Positions 52,201 to 62,859 of a stretch of DNA of 64,000 nt are shown here, piece after piece. Position numbers and translations under genes: made by a program. The stretch spans positions 392,371 to 456,370 of the forward strand of contig NOWV01000052.1 of the NCBI GenBank assembly GCA_003344405.1. The letters run 5' to 3'. Below the pieces are notes generated by a model, which saw only the letters and a program-made list of their open reading frames with translations, was not told the origin of the DNA and searched no databases. How positions within the stretch are numbered: the first letter of the stretch is position 1; every line of letters starts with the position of its first letter. This DNA is from Trichoplax sp. H2 (Eukaryota > Placozoa > Uniplacotomia > Trichoplacea).

Positions 52201-55200
52201 GTCGCATCGACGGTCTTCCAATATAAAATCGATTTAGTTGGAAACTTTTGTTATATATATGTCGTTTACCTTATAGATAATCGGTCATTTTGCAAAATGA
52301 TCAATTATCTATACGGTAAACGACATATATATATTATTAAGGGAGTATATGGAGAAGTAATTCACTTCAATATTGAAATCTAGATCATTCTCATTGACCA
52401 AAGGAATACAGTACTTCTACCTACTAGTTGCATCGATGGTAATCATCTATAATATCGATTGAATTGGAAACTTTAGTTATTCGTAGAGTATGGTATACGT
52501 AGACCCTAGTGGAACTTCATTTACTTGTAGCTAATACTGTAGTCGCACCGATAGTATTTGTAGAAATAAAATGGATTTAGTTGGAAACTTTAATTATATC
52601 TCTATATTATTAACAGAGTATATGGAGAAGTAGTTCACGTCAATATTGAAATGTAGATCATTTTCATTGACCAAAGGCATATATTACTTCCATCTACTAG
52701 TCGCATCGATGGTATTCATCTATAACATCGATTGAACTGGAAACTTTAGTTATTAGTAGAGTATGGTATAAGTAGATCCTAGTGGAACTCATTTACTTTT
52801 AGCTACTAATGCAGTTGCACCGATAGTATTTTTAAAAATAAAATGAATTTTAGTTGGAAACTTTAGTTACGAGTAAAGTATATGGAGAAGTAATTCACTT
52901 CAATATTGAAATGTACATCATCCTTATTGACCAAAGGTATCCAGTATCCATCACAACGCATATCTTATTGCATTAATTAGGCTTCGTCAATTTAAAATAA
53001 CAAATAGAAAAATGGCTTAGCTGGATAGTTTATATCAACAATGATTCACCATTAGATCGAGAAAGGATAACCCTATCTAAACAATAACTAGCTTGGAGAG
53101 CAAATTACACTACGACTGCATGCATGGACTGATGGAAGAAAAAATTGTAAATTGTACGGTAAAATACTGTCACCATGTTTGATTCTCCAAATGGGACGCC
53201 AAGTGCTCGTCACTTATTGCTTCAAGATGGGCTAAACTAAAAAAGATTAGATTCTATCTTTCGTTGGATGCAGTAATTCTACACATCAATACAGTAGTAT
53301 CTCTTGGTACACCGCATGCATTTCTACGCAATCTGTCTACAATACTAAATAAAATGGTTGATTGGAGATCCAGTTCGTTCTATAGAGCACAATAGTGTGT
53401 TGGATTGGTATGCAAAAAGCAGACTCAATTTGGTGTTGATTCTCTTCTATATGATGAGATTACCGTAGCGATCAGCTTCAATAATAAACATGATCAATAT
53501 ACAGTCGATTAGAGTAGAGTTACTGCATGCTAAGAATTGAAGAATTTTTCCATCGATGTTCGAGTCCAGTGTTAATCTAAGCTAGCTTGTGGATGACTTT
53601 GTATCTCTTGTCTTTTTTTTGCAACTGTGTTAACAATACGAGTATAAGCGATTCTTCATGGAAAGTAAAGGTACATTCGCTTGATTGATTGTAGCCTCTA
53701 TGTGGAGGACATTACTGTATCTATTTCAATCAAGGAATCTGACTGCACTTGTGTCTTAACATGGTAGTCAAAAGAGCTTTACAGGCTCAAGAGAGTAGAT
53801 GAAAGTGGAGTGAATATAAATAATTTATGATTACTATTGCTACAACTACAACGGCAGCCATGATGGTTCTGGATAATAGACTTGGTTAATTGGATAAGCT
53901 CGTTGAAAATGGAGTCAAATCACACCAGTCAATCATTACAGTACCCATCTAAAGTATCTCTGCTAGCAATAAATCAATCCATCATGGATAGAAATTTCGA
54001 AAATCCTACTTATTCAACAATCTAAAACAATGATTATTGTTGAAAAGGCCACCTAGGCCTATTCTCACATGATTTGTAGACTTGTTCAAGTCTATATACA
54101 TTGCCATCAAGAAAGCGTCGAATGTTGTATGATTACATGGTAAATTGATGAATAGAATTGAAATTGGAAAAAAAAAATGAGAAGCAGAAAAAGTGGAGTA
54201 AAATATCAATACAGATATCCAAATACACATAATAAGCAAGATGTAGAAAAAGACAGTTGGCCAAGGGATAGACGATCATCGTAGCCGCGTTTTTACTACT
54301 GTCATCATCATCTTTACGATGTCTACAATATACTATAGCGCAGTTCATACAGTAAAATAGACTTTGCCTCAAAGATTGACCAAACTAAAATGGAAAAGGA
54401 ACACTTTTCACGATCAATATCATGAGCGTCCATGTAGATCGACGAGTATGCCAATCAATGCCACCAATCATCTGGTTGAATAGTGCACTGAGAGTGAGTT
54501 TTTGTTGAGGGAGGATGATCTGGATTGTCGTTATTGAAATTGTTGCATAACAATGATTTCAATTTACTGTGTTGCAAGGGATGATCAAGACGAATTGACG
54601 AATGGCAGCGTTCAAATACTAGTCTGAGAATTGGGCTAAAGTAAAGCATGGCAAAAGAGTATGGGCATAACGTACTGTAGATGAAAGAGAGTCATATTAT
54701 ATTAATACTAACGAATCATTTCGCTACTAAGAGGACGGTTAGCCAAGATGGAATCTATCGTTTAGAGTAGAATTGATTTTCAGAGTCATATTATATTAAT
54801 ACTAACGAGTCATTTCGCTACTAAGAGGACGGTTAGCCAAAGATGGAATCTATCGTTTAGAGTAGAATTGATTTTCAGCATAGATTTGTTGATGAGGATA
54901 AAGATGAAGAACATGATACGGGTATAAAATTGAATGATATCGTTGTACTGTAAGTAGGCGATGTGAAAAGTATACGATGTCAACTGCTCTCTTCTCATCA
55001 TGGAGGATATCTCTATACGATGACTAGTAAGATGATGGTTAGCCAAGACTGAATTGATCATTTGGAGTAGGGTAGATTTTCAGGGCAGGTTTCTTTATTA
55101 AGATAAAGTTAGAAAATAGGGAAATGGAATGATATCGTTCTACTATAAGTAGTCAACCTGAACATAGACGATGTCAACTGCTGTATTTTCATCATGGAGG

Positions 55201-58200
55201 ATATCTCTATACGATGACTAATAAGATGACGGTTAGCCAAGACTAAATCTATCGTTTAGAATAGTGGATTTCTTGGTGAGGATAAAGAGTAGAAAATGAT
55301 GGGTATCAAATTGAATGATATCGTAGGTGATCTGAAAGTATACGATGTATAGTGCTGTATTCTCATCATGGAGGATATTGCTACACGATGACTAATAAGA
55401 TGATGGTTGGCCAAGACTCAATCCATCGTTTAGAATAGAGTCGATTTTCAGGACAGATTTCTTTCTTAGGAATAAAAAATAGAAAACGGTGGGTATAAAA
55501 ATGGAATGATATCGTTATGAAGCTCAGTCATCAGGCGATGTGAATTATTTCCTTCTCATCATCAAGGATAAGACTAGACGATTACTAATATGATGGCTAG
55601 CTCAAATTGAATACATTGTTTCAATTATCGAACTGGCTTTCTTCATAACCATGAAGATTGGAAAATAGTCGGTACCAAATGCATGGATATTGCTGTCCTA
55701 AAAGTAGATGATGTGAACTACTCTGTTTTCATCATGGAGGCTGGAAAACATCGGTAAGCCATTTGGGGCGGATTAGACTAGAATAGCGACAATCTGCAAG
55801 TCAGACTATCCATCTGGAATGGAATTGATCCACTGGATGATGATGAGCATGGGGCGATTGTTGTTGTTTTAACATGGAAATCCAAAAGGATATACAGTAC
55901 TGCAGTTGTTACCCCCGATCGGTTACTTAAGATGACTCTACTAAAATGATTTACTGGCCATCGTGACTATCGTTTAAGCTGGCTATCCATAGGGGGGCAA
56001 AGGGGGGGGGGGAAAAAAAAGGATTCATTTAGCTAATTGGAATGGCACACGATCTCTATCCATAGTACAGTACGAATGGAATTGGAATGAATAATGTCGT
56101 TGTAATACGATCCGCCATTGTACAACTAGCAAGTTGTAGTCTAGGATCAACATGACAGTAGTAACGTAGACGGATGATGGTCCTCTCCGCCATCATCTAT
56201 TTTCATCGTAGGGTTATGGTAACATGATGGATGATCGAGTCAATCCTTCTTGATGAACAAATCTCTTTCTCTACCCAATAACATGGTGATGATTGAGATC
56301 AAGAGTCTGCTACTAGGTTATGTACAACTAGCAAGTTGTAGTCTAGGATCAACGTGACAGTAGTAACGTAGACGGATGATGGTCCTCTCCGCCATCATCT
56401 ATTTTCATCGTAGGGTTATGGTAACATGATGGACGATCGAGTCTATCCTCCTTGATGAACAAATCTCTATCCCATGTCATGGTGATGATTGAGATCAAGA
56501 GTCTGTTACTAGGTTATGTACAACTAGAAACTTCTAGTGTAGGATCAACGTGACAGTAGTAACGTAGACGGATGATGGTCCTCTCCGCCATCATCTATTT
56601 TCATCGTAGGGTTATGGTAACATGATGGATGATCGAGTCTATCCTTCTTGATGAACAAATCTCTTTCTCTACCCAATAACATGGTGATGATTGAGATCAA
56701 GAGTCTGCTACTAGGTTATGTACAACTAGCAAGTTGTAGTCTAGGATCAACGTGACAGTAGTAACGTAGACGGATGATGGTCCTCTCCGCCATCATCTAT
56801 TTTCATGGTAAGGGTTATGGTAACATGGTGGACGATCGAGTGTATCCTCCTTGATGAACAAATCTCTTTCTCTAGCCCATGTCATGGCAATGATTGAGAC
56901 AAGAGTCTACTACTAGGTTATGCATCTATTTTCATCATGGATTGATTGGACTTACCTCTTGCGTATGCTTGACTAATTCTTGCATTCTGATGGATCGAGC
57001 TTCAGCACGAGCAGCTCTTTTAGCCACTAATTCTTCTTCAGCCTAAGCAAAGAATGGAATAAAAGAATAAACTCAATCAAGGCTGATTATGCCATGGTTG
57101 CGTTGATAGTAGAAAAGGCCATTTGCCCTTGTCAATCACAACGTTTTCCACTTTGTCAATGATTAATGGTGACTACAAGAATCTTTAGAGTAGGAAAAGG
57201 ATCGAGGAGAGACGATTAAATCTAGTTTTGCCTTCCAAATAAGAGCCCCAAGTAGATTGCCAACTGGGCCATACTACTGGTCCAGTTGGGTACGGTAGAC
57301 GATCCACTTGGTGCAGTAGTCCTCGCGTTCTATGACCTATTGGCATACTGAAGGGTAGATTGTGGAGTGTGTTTTCAGGGTAGTGAGTGTGGATAGAGCG
57401 AGTAGGTTACAGTAAAACGAACGTCGCCAATCAGTGCCTCATCGACGAGACAAGGCATGACATCATTTTACTCGATATCCCATAGTCTAGTAGTCCATTG
57501 AATAAGAAATGATGTCGCCAATGACACCCAATAGAGGACAACGGGAGTGACATGACTTTTAGACAGTGCTGGATATGGACTGTAATCATGGAGTAGCAAG
57601 TAGAAAAGAAGATACCTCGAATCAAATACGACTACAACAAGACCCTTTCACTCCATCGAATTTGTGTGGTAGCACTGTGCGATCTAGTTTGGCCAAAAAA
57701 GGGTTGGAAATGCCTCCCAAAAGAAGAAACTACTCTCATGCTCAGTCAAAGTAGGCTGCAATGCCGACTGGCCCGGTCTGGTACGGTAGGCGTGGTGGCT
57801 TCCAAGACCATACCGACTGTATGTACACGAGTTGGTATCGACATCGAGAAGCTTGGAGTAAAAGCAACGTCGCTAATCGATGGATCATAGACTAGAAAAG
57901 GTATGACATCGTTTTGCTCAAGAAGGCATGACATCATTTTGCTCGATAGCCTATAGTCTAGTCGTCAACCAAGCAATCGTAAATGACGCCTAATATGGGA
58001 CCAAGGCAGCGACATGACTTTTGTACACGAGTCCCACTATGGTGGAGATCGACCATAATTATGGAGTAGAGAACAAGATACTTGTAGGCCGATTGGACTA
58101 ATCAAAAAGACAGCAACATCTTTTTACTGCATAGAATCGATGTAGTAGCACTGTGCGATCTGGTTTGATCAGGAAAGGATTGTAAAATGCCTCTCAAAAG

Positions 58201-61200
58201 AAGAAACTAGTGAGTACAAGACCTATTGCCATACTGTAGTTGGTCACGACATCGAGTAGCTGCGAGTAAAAAGAATGTCGCCAACTGATGCCAAAGAGAC
58301 TAGACAACCTAGTACATCATTGTACTCGATATCCTATAGTATCATAGTTAATGAAAGAAGAAATAATGTCGCCAATGACGTCCAATATAGGACTACGGGA
58401 GCGACATAACTTTTGTACACGAGTCCGACTATGGTGGATATCGACCACAATTATGGAGTAGAGAACAAGATACTTGTAGGCCGATTGGACTAATCAAAAA
58501 GACAGCAACATCTTTTTACTGCATAGAATCGATATAGTAGCACTGTGCGATCTTGTTTGATCAGGAAAGGATAGTAAAATACCTCCCAAAAGAATAAACT
58601 AGCTGATAGTAGCGTGCTGAGTACAAAACCTATTGGCATACTGTAGTTGGTCACGACATCGTGTAGCTGCGAGTAAAAAGAATGTCGCCAACTGATGCCA
58701 AAGAGACTAGACAACCTAGAACATCATTGTGCTCGATATCCTATAGTATCATAGTCAATGAAAGAAGAAATAATGTCGCAAATGGCGTCCAATATAGGAC
58801 CACGGGAGCGACATGACTTTTGTACAGAAGGAAGGAAGCACTCGTCGAGATGGACTGGCAGTCATGGAGTCAAGAACTCAAAAAAATAAGATAACTTTAA
58901 GCTAATAGGACTACTAAAAAAATTCAGCAAAACCTTTTACTGCATCAAGTGTATGTGGCAGCACTGTGCGATCTAATTCAATTAGTAAAATGCCTCCCAA
59001 AAGAAGAAACTAATGGTGGCTTGTAGATCGCCTTTCTACTCTTGACTCAAGTGCATCGTTGGCTGGCCACTTGCAATGCAGAAATTGCTTCCTAGCTACT
59101 TCCAGCTCGCTATCAAGACTGCTAAAAGAAGGAAATGAGAGATTTCCTTCTACAGGGAATGGATGAATTGTTCTACCTCGACGCTACCGTATTAGTCAAT
59201 AAAGTCCATAAGCGCCATCATGCTGCTCTCGTCTTGTCGTGACTGACTATAGAAGTTCATAAACCGTAAGCGCCCATTTGTGTAGGATAGGTCGATGGCA
59301 TATTAGCATCGCTGGGTAGCACAGCAGTTAAGCTCTAATTCAATTTTCACTTGATTCAAAGCAATGGAATGAATTTGATTCAATGGGAAAAGCCTTCAAG
59401 AACATTCAACTAGGATGAAATTTCCTTCACTCATAGTGATCAGCCCAGTGTGGTGTGCACACTCGTTAACAGTCGATGCCTGGCCAAAATATCCACACCA
59501 AATCACCAATGTAGGACTTTATGAGTCAGCAGCAAACTCAAGCTGTGACTTGTCAATACTATTTTGTTAGTGGTCAATATCCCTAAAAGGATTAGTAAAA
59601 AACTTCAACTAGAAAGGAAATTGCTTAGCCTAGCCGCTAAAACGGCTTTATTCAGACACAGCATCGATGTACACTTGCTCCCCTGGTACAGCACTGTGTG
59701 CTCAGCTGCTGCGCCTTGTTCGACCCATGCTAATGCTAAAATACGATAGAAGTCTAGCAGGAATTGCTGGAAAAATAGACTGGTAAAACAGGACTAGTTT
59801 ACTTTTAAAAGATAGACCTCTAGCAAGGATTGCTGGAAAAGTGGACCGGTAAAACAGGACTAGTTTACTTTTAAAAGATTGGCCTCTAGCAAGGATTGCT
59901 GAAAAAATGGGCAGGTAAAACAAAACTAGTTTACTTTTAAAAGACAGGCCTCTAGCAAGGATTGCTGGAAAAATGGGCAGGTAAAACAAGACTAGTTTAC
60001 TTTTAATAGATAGGCCTCTAGCAAGGATTGCTGGAAAAATAGACTGGTAAAACAGGACTAGCTTACTTTTAAAAGACAGGCCTCCAGCAAGGATTACTGG
60101 AAAAATAGACTGGTAAAACAGGACTAGCTTACTTTTAAAAGACAGGCCTCCAGCAAGGATTGCTGGAAAAATGAGCAGGTAAAACAAGACTGGTTTACTT
60201 TGAAAACATGAATCTTTGGAAGTGATTGCTGGAAAAATTGGCAGGGTAAAGTGCGACTAGTTTACTTTTGAGAGGCTCTAGTAGACAAAGCATGACTAGT
60301 TTACTTTTTACGTTAAGGTTAAAAGACATACTAGCAGCAATCAGTGGAAAAGTTGGCAGATAAAACATGACTATTTACTTTGGAGAAACAGATCTGTAGC
60401 TAGCAGCAATCACTGGAAAATGGGTCAATAAGACATGACTAGTTTACTTTGAAAAGACAGACCTTTAGCGATCGCATGAAAAATGGGCAGGTAAAGGTAA
60501 AATACGGCTATGTCAAAGATAGGCCTCTAGCTAGCTGCAATGAGTGGGGAAAATTGGCTAGACTATACCATTATGCTTTGCTAAAGGCTACAGTGCCGTC
60601 TATCGCGCAAATCCAGTTAGTCATAATCATGATGGAAAACTACAGTGCTACCCTAATCTCCAATGTGCACGCAGGATAGTATAGCGGTGGCAAGGTGTGT
60701 AGTTTACTTGTAACACAAGATAGATCAAGGCGATTTCATTTCTCAGTTATCTTCAGACGCTGTCATTATCCACTGTTAGCAAATTGCATGGAGAAGGTTA
60801 ATTGTAAGAACGAGCTCGAGCATACAGTATTGTAGAATAATCCGATTTCACACTCTTCTAATCCATCCAACTTCTATAAACAATGTCCAAGGTGCAGTTT
60901 ATTTAACTCCTTCTGTACACACAGTCATGACACTACAGGACATGGATTGAGTTCTATTAATGTCGATGATAATCGAGTGCAGCAGGCATTCAAAAAAGTG
61001 CCCAAATTCAGACGTTGAGACAGCTTCAATCCTGTACTCTTTCAATCACTATTCTTGATTTTGTGCTCCCATCCTACTACAGTTTATCCGTCATGTCGAG
61101 ATGGTAGTAATAACCATTTCAAAGCATGAGCGGGCAATCGAATGGCAGTGCAATATTTGTTGGGCTTGGTCGAGTTATTATTGACTGACAAGAATAAACA

Positions 61201-62544
61201 ATTTCAATATCGATGCAAAAGTGGATGGCATACCATCCATGGCAATCGATACTCTTGTCAGTCTTTTACAATTTGATCAAAGCAATCTATAAAGAAAGAC
61301 ATGAGTAAAGGAAGCAACAGAGTCGACAATGCTATTTCACGCCATTTTTAGCCAACGAATCTATAGAGAGAGGCATGAGTAAAGAGACGAAGGCGTCGAC
61401 AATGCTATTTTCAAGCCATTTTTGGGGGGTTATCTAGGAAAGAATAGAACGCGTAATGATGATGGTAAACGTGATCTTCCTCTTCAACGATAGCGATACA
61501 GTCATGGAGTTAACGTCGACATTCACAAGTCTACTTTGAATGCATGGACTATTGCCATCGGGCGAATTAACCGTTCCATTTTCCATTCTTAATCACCACA
61601 GCAACAATACAGTTGACAAGGAACTCAGCCTGTTTATCCTAAAGAGCAGTAAGAAATGCTCTCTTGATTCATGAATCCTGTCTACCGTTGTGGTTGGTTG
61701 CATCAAGTTAAGATGGACGCTAATAGCCTAGCCCTAGACAGTATGAATACTGAGTCATTGTAGAGTTTGATGTAGAAGACTTGGAGCTAAATCAAACTCA
61801 CGGTGTCCATTAGCGTTTCTAGGTTGGAAGTGGGAAACAACCTCCCCCCCCCCAAAAAAAACAATCCATATTATAGAAACTTCCGCTTGACTGTCATCCT
61901 ATCATAACCATGTAGACACTAACACTACTGTCCATTAATCGACAGTAAACTCTTCTACTGTCGATGGATGGAAAAAAAAACAAGCGGTAACGTCGATGCC
62001 TATCTCCATCACTGTCTTTGTAGCGTCCAAATAACATTGAATCATAATCGCAATTGAAGACGATGAATGGAGGATATAGACAGCACGATAGACTGTCGCT
62101 ATGGAAGGGTAAGCAAGCAGCCATACTGTATTCTACTCTATTCAGGCTTTCTTTGCTAAACAGATCCTGTCATGCTTGACAATATCATCAATCGGACATA
62201 CTACTGTCGACATGTTGTCAAGGTAGTTTTTGTCCAATAGTTAAAAAACACTCTGTTGGAGAAGACCATTGGGGGGAAAAAAACATCAAACTATCCGTCT
62301 ACAAGAGTTGTTGTTGATGATAGCCTACCTTACGACTAATTTTATCTAATGCTTGATCTTCACCACTATAATTCTTGGCGGCGATCATGGATCGCTTTCT
62401 GATCAGACCAGACGATCTGCGATCACTTTTACTTGTTGTTTCATCGTGATCATCACCAGGCGTTGTCATGCTCTTGTTGGCATCATCGCTTGTATTTCCT
62501 ACACTTGTATTGGTATCAGCAACTTGATTCTCGCTATCATCCAT
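49292..62544 (-). CDS. LRRFIP1/2-family coiled-coil protein
   Basis: There are thirteen exons on the minus strand: 62329-62544 (ATG at 62542-62544), 56956-57042, 51345-51404, 51045-51152, 50822-50931, 50660-50720, 50457-50552, 50236-50343, 50037-50136, 49851-49930, 49685-49738, 49556-49606 and 49292-49402. They total 1242 bases and 413 residues, with all phases agreeing. The end of exon 1 and exon 2 code for GEDQALDKISRK then VAKRAARAEARSIRMQEL, the N-terminal signature of LRRFIP1/LRRFIP2. Exon 5 (KAMLSNSQLVNEK) matches their coiled coil (KAMVSNAQLDNEK-like). The C-terminal NNELKSEKRRLQRE and SRLNRRLDKVK match the family's end. Residues before exon 2 and in exons 3-4 are polar and serine/aspartate-rich. 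Homologues bind Flightless-1 and act in Toll/MyD88 and Wnt signalling; that role is family knowledge, not shown here. The donor after exon 8 (GAG|GTTTAT) is weak. Two 5' introns of over 5 kb hold large tandem arrays. Confidence 0.88.
51480..52960. repeat. Diverged tandem array, roughly 115-base unit, LRRFIP intron 2
   Basis: Recurring words are GTTGGAAACTTTAGTTATTAGTAGAGTATATGG, split here across TTGGAAACTTTAGTT and GTAGAGTATATGG, and GAAGTAATTCACTTCAATATTGA and TCGCATCGATGGTATTCAT. They alternate from about 51760 to 52935. Neighbouring monomers pair into a higher-order unit of about 240 bases with copies near 52120, 52345, 52620 and 52870. Confidence 0.8.
52252..52333. repeat. 82-base near-perfect hairpin inserted in the array
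   Basis: Two arms of about 40 bases are inverted around GC at 52292-52293, with only three mismatches. Each arm contains GTCGTTTACC and TATAGATAAT or its complement. Sister copies of the host repeat (for example near 52850) lack it, so it looks like an insertion, possibly a very small foldback or MITE-like element. TA-rich outer ends are present; no protein is encoded. Confidence 0.82.
53000..54688. other. LRRFIP intron 2, mixed sequence
   Basis: I see no exon, gene or clear repeat unit in this part of the intron. Open frames on the minus strand (about 54006-54649) show no domain. Confidence 0.4.
54689..55770. repeat. Tandem array, about 190-base unit, LRRFIP intron 2
   Basis: The anchor words GATGACTA(G/A)TAAGATGA and GGTTAGCCAAGA recur near 54725, 54815, 55020, 55214, 55396 and 55580. 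Each is followed by ATCTATCGTTTAGA-type text, TGAATGATATCG and TCATCATGGAGGATAT. At the left end, 54689-54782 and 54783-54877 are an almost exact 94-base duplication. Confidence 0.82.
55771..56118. other. LRRFIP intron 2, linker with poly-G tract
   Basis: This stretch holds a G-rich run at about 55993-56011 followed by poly-A. Otherwise there is no feature. Confidence 0.4.
56119..56926. repeat. Near-identical tandem array, about 200-base unit, four copies
   Basis: Copies start at 56119, 56321, 56517 and 56719 with TGTACAACTAG(C/A)AA and continue with ATCAACGTGACAGTAGTAAC, GACGGATGATGGTCCTCTCC and GATTGAGATCAAGAGTCTGC. Periods are 202, 196 and 202 bases. Divergence is only a few bases per copy, so this array is recent or is being homogenised. 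It ends about 30 bases from LRRFIP exon 2. Confidence 0.93.
57300..59030. repeat. Tandem array, about 405-445-base unit, LRRFIP intron 1
   Basis: The GTCGCCAA(C/T) anchor recurs near 57423, 57868, 58277 and 58683. It is joined by GAGCGACAT(G/A)ACTTTTGTACA, GTAGCACTGTGCGATCT and CCTCCCAAAAGAAGAAACTA. The two right copies are the most alike. Frames within it are not conserved between copies. Confidence 0.85.
59755..60545. repeat. 66-base minisatellite, LRRFIP intron 1
   Basis: The unit runs GCAAGGATTGCTGGAAAAAT, then GGGCAGGTAAAACAAGACTA, GTTTACTTTTAAAAGACAGG and CCTCTA. Near-exact copies begin at 59823, 59889, 59954, 60020, 60087 and 60152. A slightly changed copy lies at 59757 and decayed copies extend to about 60545. 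The period is exactly 22 codons, so one minus-strand frame (59702-60187) stays open as a hydrophobic 22-residue repeat. I treat that as a by-product, since the array is inside an intron. Confidence 0.92.
60546..62328. other. LRRFIP intron 1, left of exon 1
   Basis: The stretch contains a 74-base direct duplication (anchors at 61285 and 61359, GACATGAGTAAA/GGCATGAGTAAA to CGACAATGCTATTT). It also has a C-tract followed by A-tract at about 61842-61861. No exon was found. Confidence 0.5.
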
Positions 62545-62859
62545 TTCTTTTCAATCCTATTTTGAATACAAATACAACTATTTTACTTTGCCTGATCATC
62601 GTATTATCGACGAAAAAGGTTCCATGCTGATGATAGATCGGCAGTCCTTTCTCATCCTTAGTCAATATTCAACTTAATCCCAACACCATCATGAAGACCA
62701 ACAACACTTTTAGACTGTCCAACCTACCGTCAAGATGATGGTGGCGTCTTTCTTGCTCGCTCTACTCGTATAATACGGATTGCAAACTATCAACAGTGTT
62801 GTACAATGGTTAACGGCTTAATCTACAGGTGGATTAAGCTAATACAGCCAAGTCGAGAG
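62545..62859 (-). promoter_or_regulatory. Probable 5' region of LRRFIP
   Basis: About 300 bases lie between the LRRFIP start codon and the array at the right edge. By position it should hold the 5' untranslated region and promoter, unless a further non-coding exon lies outside the window. I saw no distinctive promoter motif. Confidence 0.3.

Noticed and set aside
52252-52333. MicroRNA precursor
   Set aside because: The stem is nearly perfect over 40 pairs with almost no terminal loop, unlike usual precursors, and it sits as an insertion in a repeat.
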